Source of the DNA: Lysobacterales bacterium
GTDB lineage: Bacteria; Pseudomonadota; Gammaproteobacteria; Xanthomonadales; Rhodanobacteraceae
Direction of reading: 5' to 3'
Length of the DNA stretch: 6,655 bases
NCBI GenBank assembly: GCA_013298265.1
Contig: JAAFHE010000222.1
Location: forward strand, 1-6,655
In this document: positions 1-6,381 of the stretch, piece by piece
Layout of the letters: each line of letters opens with the position of its first letter
How positions within the stretch are numbered: the first letter of the stretch is position 1
Notes under the pieces: generated by a model
Told to the model about the DNA's origin: nothing
Databases searched by the model: none
Seen by the model: only the letters and a program-made list of their open reading frames with translations
Made by a program: the position numbers and the translations under genes

Positions 1-60
1 TTTTCGTTGAAAAACACGGGACTGTATGAGCTTGCTTGGGGGCGGAGTCAGGAACGCGCT

Positions 61-537
61 TCAAGCGCCGGAATGAAAGGCGCTTGTCCCAGCGAGCCAC
101 GCTTCGCCGCGGGCACTTGCGGCGCATACGAAAAGGGTTCGTCCGGCGGCTGCGTGGACCAGGTTCAGCGCCAGATCGGCGGCCGGCAGCGCGCCGACGC
201 CGCGTTCGGGCCACTCGATCAGGATCAGGCTGACGTCGTCCTGCAACTCCTCCAGACCCAGCCACTCCAGCTCGCCGGGGTCGGCGATGCGGTAGAGGTC
301 GAGGTGATGAATCGCGAGGCCGCCGGCGCGATAGGATTCGATCAGGCTATAGGTCGGACTCTTGATGCGTCCCTGCACGCCGAGCGCAGCGATCAGCGCG
401 CGCGCGAAGGTGGTCTTGCCGGCGCCGAGATCGCCCCGCAGGTAAATCACGCCGCCGCCGCGAACCTGCGGCGCCAGTTGTGCGGCCAGCTGCGCGACAG
501 CGTCCTCGTCTGTCAGGTGCAAGCCCGCCTCAGCCAT
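61..537 (-). CDS. tsaE: tRNA t6A37 biosynthesis ATPase TsaE (YjeE family)
   Basis: TsaE is the small cytoplasmic ATPase that works with TsaB and TsaD to attach the threonylcarbamoyl group to A37 of ANN-decoding tRNAs. The 158-residue product is close to the E. coli length (about 153). Visible motifs are a Walker A loop GDLGAGKT at residues 35-42, SPTYSLIESY at about 60-69, HLDLYR at 78-83 and the IEWPERG segment at about 107-113, all characteristic of the family. The frame stays open further upstream, but homology begins at MAEAGLHLTD. The chosen ATG also overlaps the end of nnr in ATGGCTGA (8 shared bases), which suggests translational coupling and one transcript with nnr. In E. coli and Pseudomonas amiB follows tsaE; only 60 bases remain beyond the stop here and I cannot identify a gene in them. 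The identification is secure. Confidence 0.96.
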   Translation of the reverse strand: MAEAGLHLTDEDAVAQLAAQLAPQVRGGGVIYLRGDLGAGKTTFARALIAALGVQGRIKSPTYSLIESYRAGGLAIHHLDLYRIADPGELEWLGLEELQDDVSLILIEWPERGVGALPAADLALNLVHAAAGRTLFVCAASARGEAWLAGTSAFHSGA

Positions 538-2023
538 GCGCGGCGCCTCCGAGCACGCGGCGCAGTGGCGCCAACAGGTCGGAGGCGAGCAGGCCGCGCT
601 GACCGTCGAGCGCGGCAAGATCGCCGGCGCGCGCATGCGCCGCGGTCGCGAGGCAGGCCGCGTCCCAGGCATCCATTCCCTGCGCGAGCAAGGCCGCGAC
701 CACGCCGGTCAGTACGTCCCCCATGCCGCCGCTGGCCATGCCCGGATTGCCCCAGGGACAGACAGCGATCGCGCTGCCCGGCGCAGCGATCAGCGACCCC
801 GCGCCCTTGAGCACGACGACGGCGTGGTAGCGCTCGGCGATCGCGAGCGCCGCGGCGTAGCGGTTGGCCTGCACGCTGGCGGTATCGCTGGCCAGCAGAC
901 GGGCGGCTTCGGCGGGATGCGGCGTCAGCACCGTCGGTGCGGAGAACCGGCGCGGATGGCGCGCGAGCAGGTTCAGCGCATCGGCATCGAGCACCGCCGG
1001 CTTGCCACTGGCCAGCGCGCGATGCCACAGCGCGTGGCCCCAGGAGCGCTGGCCCAGTCCCGGGCCAAGGGCGATCGTGGTGATCCGTTCGAGCAAGGCA
1101 TCGAGTTCCTGCGGCCCGGAAACGGCGCAGACCATGAGTTCGGGACGCGCCGCGAGCAGCGGCGCGAGGTGCTCCGGCTGCGTCGCCACGCTGACCAGGC
1201 CGGCACCGCAACGCAGTGCGGCTTCGCCGGCCAGGCGGATCGCGCCTCCCATACCCTGGTCGCCGCCGATCGCCAGCACATGCCCAAAAAATCCTTTGTG
1301 CACATTGCGCAAACGTGGTTTCAGAAGCTGCTGCAGGGTATCCCAGTCGAGCAGGCACGCACCGGCGCGCTCTTCGTCGAAAATGTGCGCGGGCAGTTCC
1401 AGCGGCGCCAGTTCGCACTCGCCACAGGCATCAAGCCCCGCGCCCGTATGCTGGCCGCGCTTCCAGGCGATGAAGCTGACCGTGGCGACAGCCTGAACGC
1501 AGGTTCCCAGCACCGCACCGGTATCTGCAGCGAGTCCCGACGGAATGTCCAGCGCGAGCACCGGGACGCCGCTCGCATTGAGCGCGCTGACCAACTGGGC
1601 CGAGGCACCTTGCAACGGCCGGTTCAGACCGGTGCCGTAAAGCGCGTCGACATACAGGTCGGCCATCGGCAGCGAGTGTTCACCAGCGAACGGGTGGATG
1701 AAGCCGCCGCTCGCGCGCCAGGCTTCGGCGGCACGCTGTGAATCGGTGTCCTGCGGCGGCGCCAGGGCAATCACACTGACATCGCGTCCGGCCTGGCGCG
1801 CGAGCCGCGCGAGCAGATAGCCGTCGCCGCCGTTCTTGCCGCTGCCACAGCACACCGCGACGCGCAGCGCCTGTGGCCAACGCCGGCACAGCGCATCGAA
1901 CGCGGCCTGAGCCGCGCGCTGCATCAGCGCCGGGCTGTCCAGGCCGAGCGCCGCGCCGGCAGCCGCATCAATGCGGCGCATCTGCGCACTGGTATAGAGG
2001 TAACGCATCGACGGCATGCTCAT
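530..2023 (-). CDS. nnr: Bifunctional NAD(P)HX epimerase / ADP-dependent NAD(P)HX dehydratase
   Basis: This is a metabolite-repair enzyme. The N-terminal YjeF_N domain epimerises R- and S-NAD(P)HX, and the C-terminal ribokinase-like domain dehydrates S-NAD(P)HX back to NAD(P)H using ADP. The product has 497 residues (E. coli about 515). In the N-terminal domain I see GSGKNGGDG at 60-68, DALYGTGL at 126-133 and DIPSGLAADTG at 159-169. The dehydratase half starts near HKGFFGHVLAIGGDQGM (242-258), followed by GPGLG at 320-324, LDADALN at 345-351, LTPHPAE at 366-372, LKGAGS at 405-410 and the nucleotide-binding GNPGMASGGMGDVLTG at 425-440. The first Asn of the usual GNNGGDG loop is Lys here. In-frame ATGs at codons 1, 3 and 6 all lack a clear ribosome binding site, so the exact start is uncertain. 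The gene is divergent from queG and overlaps tsaE, as in other gammaproteobacteria. Confidence 0.96.
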   Translation of the reverse strand: MSMPSMRYLYTSAQMRRIDAAAGAALGLDSPALMQRAAQAAFDALCRRWPQALRVAVCCGSGKNGGDGYLLARLARQAGRDVSVIALAPPQDTDSQRAAEAWRASGGFIHPFAGEHSLPMADLYVDALYGTGLNRPLQGASAQLVSALNASGVPVLALDIPSGLAADTGAVLGTCVQAVATVSFIAWKRGQHTGAGLDACGECELAPLELPAHIFDEERAGACLLDWDTLQQLLKPRLRNVHKGFFGHVLAIGGDQGMGGAIRLAGEAALRCGAGLVSVATQPEHLAPLLAARPELMVCAVSGPQELDALLERITTIALGPGLGQRSWGHALWHRALASGKPAVLDADALNLLARHPRRFSAPTVLTPHPAEAARLLASDTASVQANRYAAALAIAERYHAVVVLKGAGSLIAAPGSAIAVCPWGNPGMASGGMGDVLTGVVAALLAQGMDAWDAACLATAAHARAGDLAALDGQRGLLASDLLAPLRRVLGGAAHG

Positions 2024-2048
2024 GAGCGCGATTATTGACCGGACAGTG

Positions 2049-2074
2049 CAAGGTTGTATTCAAGGTTGTAGTCA
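2049..2074. repeat. 12-base-period direct repeat in the nnr/queG spacer
   Basis: CAAGGTTGTA occurs at 2049-2058 and again at 2061-2070, and is followed by a partial third copy, CAAG, at 2071-2074 allowing one base shift (the third CAAG begins at 2073). The spacing of 12 bases is just over one helical turn, so both copies face nearly the same side of DNA. A reverse-complement echo CAACC lies at 2091-2095. The repeat could be an activator or repressor site, or simply a small tandem duplication. Only the repeat itself is seen directly. Confidence 0.5.
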
Positions 2075-2125
2075 AGCGCAATTCGGTCCGCAACCTGCGC
2101 GCGGGCAAACCAAGCGGCGCCCGCC

Positions 2126-2131
2126 TACAAT
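2126..2131 (+). promoter_or_regulatory. Candidate -10 box for queG
   Basis: TACAAT differs from TATAAT at one position and sits 30 bases before the queG ATG at 2162. Its context, GCC-TACAAT-CACG, has the low-melting box embedded in GC-rich DNA that is common in high-GC proteobacterial promoters. No matching -35 box is visible at 16-18 bases upstream, so this is a modest candidate. Confidence 0.3.
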
Positions 2132-2161
2132 CACGCGCCGGCCGGCCAGCGGCGTGCCTCA

Positions 2162-3232
2162 ATGCCTGCCCGACCGCACGACGAACCCATGGACTACGCC
2201 GAACTCGCTACCACCATCCGCCGCTGGGGCGCCGAACTGGGCTTCCAGCAGGTCGGTATCGCCGGCACCGAACTCGGCGCCGACGAGACCCATCTACTGA
2301 ACTGGCTCGCGGCGGGACGCCATGGCGAGATGGACTACATGCAGCGCCACGGCACGCGGCGCAGTCGGCCGCAGGAGTTGCAGCCCGGCACAATCCGCGT
2401 GATCTCAGTGCGCATGGACTACGCCCCGCCTGGAATCGCCAACGGCTGGGACGTCATCGGCGATGCGAGCCTGGGCTATGTGTCGCGCTATGCGTTGGGC
2501 CGCGACTACCACAAGCTCATGCGCAACCGGCTGCAGCAGCTCGCCGACCGCATCGCCGGCAAAACCGGTCCGTTCGGCTATCGCGCATTCGTCGATTCGG
2601 CACCCGTGCTGGAACGCGCGCTGGCGCGTGATGCGGGCCTGGGCTGGATCGGCAAGCACACCTGCCTGATCAACCGCCACGCGGGCTCGTGGTTTTTCCT
2701 CGGTGAGCTGTACACCGATCTGCCGCTGCCGCTGGACACGGCCGCTAGCGCACACTGCGGCACCTGCGCGCGCTGCATCGACATCTGCCCGACCCAGGCC
2801 ATCGTCGCGCCGTACCAGATCGATGCGCGCCGCTGCATTTCCTACCTGACGATCGAACTCCACGGCAGCATTCCGCTCGAATTCCGCCGCGCGATTGGCA
2901 ACCGCATCTACGGCTGTGACGACTGTCAGCTCGTCTGTCCCTGGAACAAATTCGCGCAGGCCACTGAGGAAATCGACTTCACGCCGCGCCACCGGCTCGA
3001 CGGTGCCACGCTGGTCGACCTGTTCAGCTGGACCGAAGAAGAATTTCTGCACCGCACCGAAGGCTCCGCGATCCGCCGCATCGGCCACGAGCGCTGGCTG
3101 CGCAATATCGCGGTCGCGCTCGGCAATGCGCGCGGCCATGCGGCTGCCCTCGCCGCCTTGCGCAGCCGCGCGCAGCATCCGTCAGCACTCGTGCGCGAGC
3201 ATGTGGAGTGGGCGCTGCAACAGCACATGTAG
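2162..3232 (+). CDS. queG: Epoxyqueuosine reductase QueG
   Basis: QueG is a cytoplasmic cobalamin- and 4Fe-4S-dependent enzyme that reduces epoxyqueuosine to queuosine at the wobble position 34 of GUN-anticodon tRNAs, the last step of Q synthesis. Visible features are LGYVSRYALGRDYHK at about 104-118, FVDSAPVLER at 143-152 with the family's catalytic Asp at 145, a ferredoxin-like set C199, C202, C205, C209, and a second set C225, C252, C255, C259 in GCDDCQLVCPWN. The C-terminal part from about 283, with GSAIRRIGHERWLRNIAVALGN, is the HEAT-like tRNA-binding region. The start at 2162 is preferred because DEPMDYAELA aligns with the N-terminus of E. coli QueG, but ATG 2189 is possible and neither has a good ribosome site. 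At 356 residues it is about 20 shorter than E. coli QueG, ending right after the HEAT-like region. It is divergent from nnr and convergent with pgi. Confidence 0.97.
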   Translation: MPARPHDEPMDYAELATTIRRWGAELGFQQVGIAGTELGADETHLLNWLAAGRHGEMDYMQRHGTRRSRPQELQPGTIRVISVRMDYAPPGIANGWDVIGDASLGYVSRYALGRDYHKLMRNRLQQLADRIAGKTGPFGYRAFVDSAPVLERALARDAGLGWIGKHTCLINRHAGSWFFLGELYTDLPLPLDTAASAHCGTCARCIDICPTQAIVAPYQIDARRCISYLTIELHGSIPLEFRRAIGNRIYGCDDCQLVCPWNKFAQATEEIDFTPRHRLDGATLVDLFSWTEEEFLHRTEGSAIRRIGHERWLRNIAVALGNARGHAAALAALRSRAQHPSALVREHVEWALQQHM

Positions 3233-3270
3233 CCGGCGCTCGTTCGCCGACGCCGCAGACCGGCGCCGGC
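3232..3270. terminator. GC-rich inverted repeat between convergent queG and pgi
   Basis: GCCGGCGC (3232-3239) and GCGCCGGC (3263-3270) form an 8-bp perfect stem with a 23-base loop, starting at the last base of the queG stop codon and lying 10 bases beyond the pgi stop. It sits exactly where both convergent transcripts need to end and would fold in either direction. No T-run follows on either strand, so it is not a standard intrinsic terminator. It may slow polymerase or protect 3' ends. The symmetry is seen; the function is inferred. Confidence 0.35.
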
Positions 3271-3280
3271 CAGGAACCTG

Positions 3281-4906
3281 CTATTCCAAAGCGCGAATCG
3301 CCGCGATCAGGCCACGTGTCGATGCATCGAACGCGTCCGGCACCTGCCCCGTTGTCAGCGCGGGAAGAATCGATTTGGCTAGGCTCTTGCCAAGTTCCAC
3401 GCCCCACTGATCGAAAGCGTTGATGTCCCACAGCAAGGCCTGCACCAGCACCTTGTGTTCGTACAGCGCAATCAGCGCGCCCAGGCTTTCGGGCGTCAGC
3501 GCATCCAGCAGCAGGGTCGAGCTCGGCCGATCGCCGGGGAAGGTTCGCTGCGCCGCAAGCGCGCCGCGTTCCGCCTCGGTGCCTCGCGTGGCTTCGGCGA
3601 GCGCCTCGTCCGGGGTCTTGCCGAGCGCGAACGCCGCCCCCTGCGCCAGCAGGTTCGCGAGCAGCGCGTCGTGATTGTCCTTGAGCGCGTGCGCGGGCCG
3701 CACCACACCGATCAGATCCAGCGGCACGATGTCGCTGCCCTGATGCAGCGCCTGGAAAAATGCGTGCTGCGCGTTCGTGCCGACGCTGCCCCAGACCACC
3801 GGGACGGTTGCCTGATGCAGATCGCCGCCGGCAGCGTTCACGCGCTTGCCGAGGCTTTCCATCTCTAGCTGTTGCAGAAAAGCGGGCAGTTCGGCCAGAC
3901 CATCGAGGTACGGGATCACGCCATGCGCGGCATAGCCCAGACCGTTGCGATTCCATACGCCTATCAGCGCGAGTAGTACCGGCAGATTGTCGCGCCAGTC
4001 AGCGGTACGGAAATGATCGTCCATGAGCGCCGCCCCGCGCAGGAACGCGCGGAAATTCGGCATGCCGATCGCGAGCGCGAGAACCAGCCCGACAGCCGAC
4101 CAGACCGAATAGCGGCCACCGACGAAATCCCACATGGGCAACACGCGTTCCGGCGGAATACCGAGCGCCGCGGCAGCTTCGACATTCGCGCTGACCGCGA
4201 TGAAATGTGCAGCTGCACGTGCTTCGTCGCCTGCATAAGCCTGCGCAATCCATTGCCGCAGCACCGCACCGTTGAGCAGCGTCTCCTGCGTCGTGAAACT
4301 CTTGGAGACCAGCAGCACCAGCGTGTGGCGCGGATCGAGCCGGCGCATCAGCGCAGCGATTTCGTGGCCATCGACATTCGGCAAAAAGTGGCAGCGGAAG
4401 CGGCCGCTGTGGCAGTTGCTCAAGGCTTCAACCGCGAGGCGTGGCCCCAGATCCGAACCGCCGATGCCGAGATTGACAACGTCGGTGATACCGTCGGGAA
4501 TGCCGAACGCGCCCGCATCGCCGCGTTCAAGCGCGTCGACGAGATCACCCATGCGACGCAGCGTCGCGGCGATCTCGGCGTTTACGTCTGCAGGTGCCGG
4601 CGAGGCGAGGCGCGATTCAGCCGCGCGCAACGCGGTATGGAGGACCGGACGCTGCTCGGAAGCATTGAGCACATCACCGCGAAACATCGCATCGCGACGC
4701 TGCTGCCAGCCGCACTGCTGCAGCACGTCCCCCAGCGCCTGCAACGCGTCGTCGTCGAGCTTCTGCCGAGAAAAATCCAGCAGCAGCGGTCCCGCACGAC
4801 GCGAGAACCGTTCGAAGCGCTGTGGCGCGGCGAGCAGCTTACGCAAGTGAAGCGGGATCAGGCGCGCGGCTTCCCGCGCCAATGTGTCGAGCTGTCCGGC
4901 CTGCAT
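3281..4906 (-). CDS. pgi: Glucose-6-phosphate isomerase
   Basis: Pgi interconverts glucose-6-phosphate and fructose-6-phosphate in glycolysis and gluconeogenesis, in the cytoplasm, usually as a dimer. The 541-residue product is near the E. coli length (549). Two SIS-type sugar-phosphate folds are indicated by VVNLGIGGSDLGP (143-155), SKSFTTQET (201-209) and the family signature FVGGRYSVWSAVGL (261-274). The second signature LLWDINAFDQWGVELGK runs from 491 to 507. By comparison with known structures the catalytic residues are Glu350 in LEMES, His388 in ALHQG and Lys507. The frame is open 12 codons further upstream, but ATG 4906 is chosen because it has an AAGGA ribosome site and gives the usual N-terminus. 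The gene is convergent with queG. Upstream lie a long non-coding stretch and the pan terminator, so it probably has its own promoter. Confidence 0.98.
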   Translation of the reverse strand: MQAGQLDTLAREAARLIPLHLRKLLAAPQRFERFSRRAGPLLLDFSRQKLDDDALQALGDVLQQCGWQQRRDAMFRGDVLNASEQRPVLHTALRAAESRLASPAPADVNAEIAATLRRMGDLVDALERGDAGAFGIPDGITDVVNLGIGGSDLGPRLAVEALSNCHSGRFRCHFLPNVDGHEIAALMRRLDPRHTLVLLVSKSFTTQETLLNGAVLRQWIAQAYAGDEARAAAHFIAVSANVEAAAALGIPPERVLPMWDFVGGRYSVWSAVGLVLALAIGMPNFRAFLRGAALMDDHFRTADWRDNLPVLLALIGVWNRNGLGYAAHGVIPYLDGLAELPAFLQQLEMESLGKRVNAAGGDLHQATVPVVWGSVGTNAQHAFFQALHQGSDIVPLDLIGVVRPAHALKDNHDALLANLLAQGAAFALGKTPDEALAEATRGTEAERGALAAQRTFPGDRPSSTLLLDALTPESLGALIALYEHKVLVQALLWDINAFDQWGVELGKSLAKSILPALTTGQVPDAFDASTRGLIAAIRALE

Positions 4907-4910
4907 GGCG

Positions 4911-4916
4911 TTCCTT
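4911..4916 (-). promoter_or_regulatory. Ribosome binding site of pgi
   Basis: AAGGAA reads on the minus strand 4 bases before ATG 4906. It is the clearest Shine-Dalgarno sequence in the window and decides the pgi start in favour of MQAGQLDTLA rather than the ATG 12 codons upstream. Confidence 0.65.
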
Positions 4917-5020
4917 GGGCTATTCGATGCACATATCGGCATCGGCTGACTCGATCTTAATCAGACCAGCACGAGCCGGTCGACCGTGTTCGATGCGAAA
5001 TAGACGTGCATGGAAGGGCT

Positions 5021-5048
5021 TGTCCGGACAGCATGCCGCACTGCGGCA
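5021..5048. repeat. Paired palindromes upstream of pgi
   Basis: TGTCCGGACA (10 bp, perfect) and TGCCGCACTGCGGCA (7-bp arms around one central base) lie side by side, their centres about 15.5 bp apart, 115-142 bases before the pgi start. Such symmetry suits dimeric DNA-binding proteins, and the distance suits a promoter-proximal or upstream control site. I do not recognise either as the site of a named regulator. Confidence 0.45.
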
Positions 5049-5348
5049 AGACAATGCGCCGGCCCTGTTAGCACGCGCGGATTTTCCTGAAATCACTACA
5101 GCGTTGCGCGAAAACAACGAGCCGTGAGGCGACACGGTGGCGTCAGCATGACAGGCCCGCCACTTTCGCAACGAAGATGGCCTTACACCCTTGCGCGCCT
5201 TGCCGCTTGAGAAAGTGCGATGGACCGATTCGTGTCTGCGCAGCTTGATCGGCAGAAAATGCCGGACAGGCGGCTCAAGTAGCTAATATCCCGATGAACT
5301 TCCGGTCATTGGACCAGCTATAGCGACGTCGTCTCGACGCCTCCGGGC

Positions 5349-5382
5349 AAAAAAAAACCCCTCGCCGGAAACCGGCGAGGGG
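5349..5382 (-). terminator. Strong rho-independent terminator after panC
   Basis: Read on the minus strand, CCCCTCGCCGG (5382-5372), a TTT loop (5371-5369), CCGGCGAGGGG (5368-5358) and nine Ts (5357-5349) make a textbook intrinsic terminator with a perfect 11-bp stem. It works only in the minus direction, since the plus strand has no T-run after the stem. It ends transcription coming from panB-panC, or from a small RNA between panC and here, and separates pgi from the pantothenate operon. Confidence 0.93.
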
Positions 5383-5531
5383 TGAATTCGGAGTGACGAT
5401 TACCTGAACAATGCGCCCTGCGGCCACCGGAACAACGAGACGTTGCAAAAACCCCAGTGGCTGTGGCGACGTTACCACACCACGAGACAGGAAAGCTACT
5501 GGTCTGTGATTGCCAGCACAGACCGGCGAAC
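5383..5531 (-). other. Hairpin-rich region between panC and its terminator (long 3' UTR or small RNA)
   Basis: These 149 bases lie between the panC stop and the terminator and carry no recognisable protein. On the minus strand I find three stems. The first is GGTCTGTG / CACAGACC (5524-5517 with 5508-5501, loop 8). The second is GTGGTGTGG / CCACAgCCAC (5483-5475 with 5466-5457, one bulge). The third is GCAACG / CGTTGT with a TCT loop (5446-5432). The third can extend by CCACTGG with CCGGTGG (5460-5454 and 5430-5424), which competes with the lower half of the second stem. TCGCCGGT at 5529-5522 repeats the start of the terminator stem (5378-5371), so an alternative pairing with the terminator's 3' arm is conceivable. 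It may be a 3' UTR or a roughly 180-base small RNA. I match it to no known RNA family. Confidence 0.45.
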
Positions 5532-6380
5532 TCAGCCATCTATGGCCAGATTGTCGATCAGCCGTGTCGATCCTAGCCGCGTGGCAATCAAGGCGATCAG
5601 TCCGTCGCACTGCCCCGGCGTCGATGCAGAAAGATCGGTCGCCTGGCGAATCGCGGCGTAGTCGGTGTGAAAACCGGCCGCATCCAGCTCGGCCACGGCG
5701 GCCGCTTCGATGGCTTCCAGTGCGTCGCCACGCAGGACGCCATCGCGCATGTGCTGCAGCGTCCTATAGATCTGCGCGGCTCTGTCGCGCTCGTCCGCGC
5801 TCAGATATTGATTGCGCGAACTCATGGCCAGACCGTTGGCTTCGCGCACCGTGGGTGCCGCAACGATCTCGATCGGCAGGCACAGGTCGGTTACGAGACG
5901 ACGTATCGTCAATAGCTGCTGATAGTCCTTGCGTCCGAACAGGGCAACATCAGGCTGTACAAGATTCAGGAGCCGCAGCACCACGGTTGCGACACCGGCA
6001 AAGTGCCCGGGCCGGAATGCGCCTTCCAGGGTTTCGGTGACGCCTACGACCTCGACCCGCGTCGCCGCTTCGGTGCCGAACGGATAGACGGCTTCGACCG
6101 CCGGCGCGAACAGCACATCGCAATCCTGTGCCGCCAGTCCCCGCGCGTCGGCGTCCAGCGTGCGCGGATACCGGGCAAAGTCTTCGTGCGGGCCGAACTG
6201 GGTCGGATTGACGAATACACTCGCGACCACGCGATCGCCGCGTTCGCGCGCACCACGCACCAGTGAGTAATGACCGGCGTGAAGATTGCCCATCGTCGGC
6301 ACCATGCTGACCTTGAGCCGGTCACGGCGCCATTCGGCGACGAGCGCCCGCAACTCCACGGGGGAATGCACTAGTTTCAT
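5532..6380 (-). CDS. panC: Pantothenate synthetase (pantoate--beta-alanine ligase)
   Basis: PanC joins pantoate and beta-alanine with ATP, through a pantoyl-adenylate, to give pantothenate for coenzyme A. The 282-residue product matches the family length (E. coli 283). In the nucleotidyltransferase fold I see the HIGH-type motif PTMGNLHAGH at 28-37 (His34 and His37), SVFVNPTQFGPHEDF at about 54-68 with Gln61, GRKDYQQL at 149-156 (Lys151, Asp152, Gln155) and the MSSRNQYLS region at 186-194 that takes the KMSKS role. The C-terminal domain ends in GSTRLIDNLAIDG. ATG 6380 is chosen because homology begins at MKLVHSPVEL; the open frame upstream overlaps panB. The start lies one base after the panB stop (TGA-C-ATG) with no strong ribosome site, so coupled translation is likely. 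panD, its usual partner for beta-alanine, does not follow. Confidence 0.98.
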   Translation of the reverse strand: MKLVHSPVELRALVAEWRRDRLKVSMVPTMGNLHAGHYSLVRGARERGDRVVASVFVNPTQFGPHEDFARYPRTLDADARGLAAQDCDVLFAPAVEAVYPFGTEAATRVEVVGVTETLEGAFRPGHFAGVATVVLRLLNLVQPDVALFGRKDYQQLLTIRRLVTDLCLPIEIVAAPTVREANGLAMSSRNQYLSADERDRAAQIYRTLQHMRDGVLRGDALEAIEAAAVAELDAAGFHTDYAAIRQATDLSASTPGQCDGLIALIATRLGSTRLIDNLAIDG

Positions 6381-6381
6381 G

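Larger units (their letters stand above)
2024..2161. promoter_or_regulatory. Divergent nnr / queG promoter region
   Basis: This 138-base spacer must hold the promoters for both divergent units. For queG, TACAAT at 2126-2131 matches the sigma-70 -10 consensus at 5 of 6 positions and would place transcription start about 24 bases before the ATG, but no good -35 box lies upstream of it. A TTGACC at 2035-2040 on the plus strand is an alternative -35 with only a poor partner (TATTCA, 16 bases on). For nnr, the minus strand offers TTGCGC (2081-2076) and TACAAC (2058-2053) with a 17-base spacer, which is a weak match. The nnr candidate lies within a direct repeat. The promoter positions are inference; that the region is regulatory follows from the gene layout. 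Confidence 0.45.
4907..5348. other. Long gene-free region upstream of pgi, with two palindromes
   Basis: No convincing gene lies in these 442 bases. The longest minus frame (open 5282 to 4923, stop 4922-4920) has no ATG near its 5' end, mixed third-base composition unlike the neighbours, and no motif I recognise. Notable elements are a perfect palindrome TGTCCGGACA at 5021-5030 and, three bases on, an odd palindrome TGCCGCA-C-TGCGGCA at 5034-5048; TTGTC (5020-5024) and GACAA (5050-5054) bracket the pair. A weak minus-strand promoter candidate is TCGACC (4983-4978) with TAAGAT (4959-4954), 18 bases apart and 4 of 6 matches each. CCGTG/CACGG (5122-5126 and 5133-5137) could form a small hairpin. 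The region probably contains the pgi promoter and control sites. I see no remnant of panD in it. Confidence 0.5.

Noticed and set aside
1..60. Possible start of amiB on the minus strand after tsaE (GTG codon at 18-16)
   Set aside because: amiB follows tsaE in E. coli and Pseudomonas, but fewer than six codons would be visible before the window edge, with no ribosome site, so it cannot be supported.
7..810. Plus-strand frame of 267 codons across tsaE and the end of nnr
   Set aside because: It is antisense to two identified genes, and its C-terminal half is a run of Arg/Pro/Ala without any motif.
536..1741. Plus-strand open frame of 401 codons opposite nnr
   Set aside because: It is antisense to a clear nnr gene, is rich in Arg/Gln/Ala and low-complexity stretches, and shows no motif. 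Long shadow frames are expected in GC-rich DNA.
4013..4960. Plus-strand open frame of 315 codons opposite pgi
   Set aside because: It mirrors the codon structure of pgi, has no recognisable domain and no ribosome site, and is a shadow of the real gene.
4920..5171. Minus-strand frame of 83 codons ending 13 bases before pgi
   Set aside because: Its only start is TTG, third-base composition is mixed unlike neighbouring genes, there is no Shine-Dalgarno sequence and no family resemblance. A small gene cannot be fully excluded, and conservation in relatives would change this.
5161..5217. CACTTTC (5161-5167) and GAAAGTG (5211-5217) inverted repeat
   Set aside because: Seven-base arms with a 43-base gap are expected by chance in a region this size.
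5275..5610. Minus-strand frame of 111 codons spanning the panC end and the terminator
   Set aside because: It reads through the terminator stem and T-run (giving Phe-Phe) and overlaps panC in another frame, so it is not a plausible gene.
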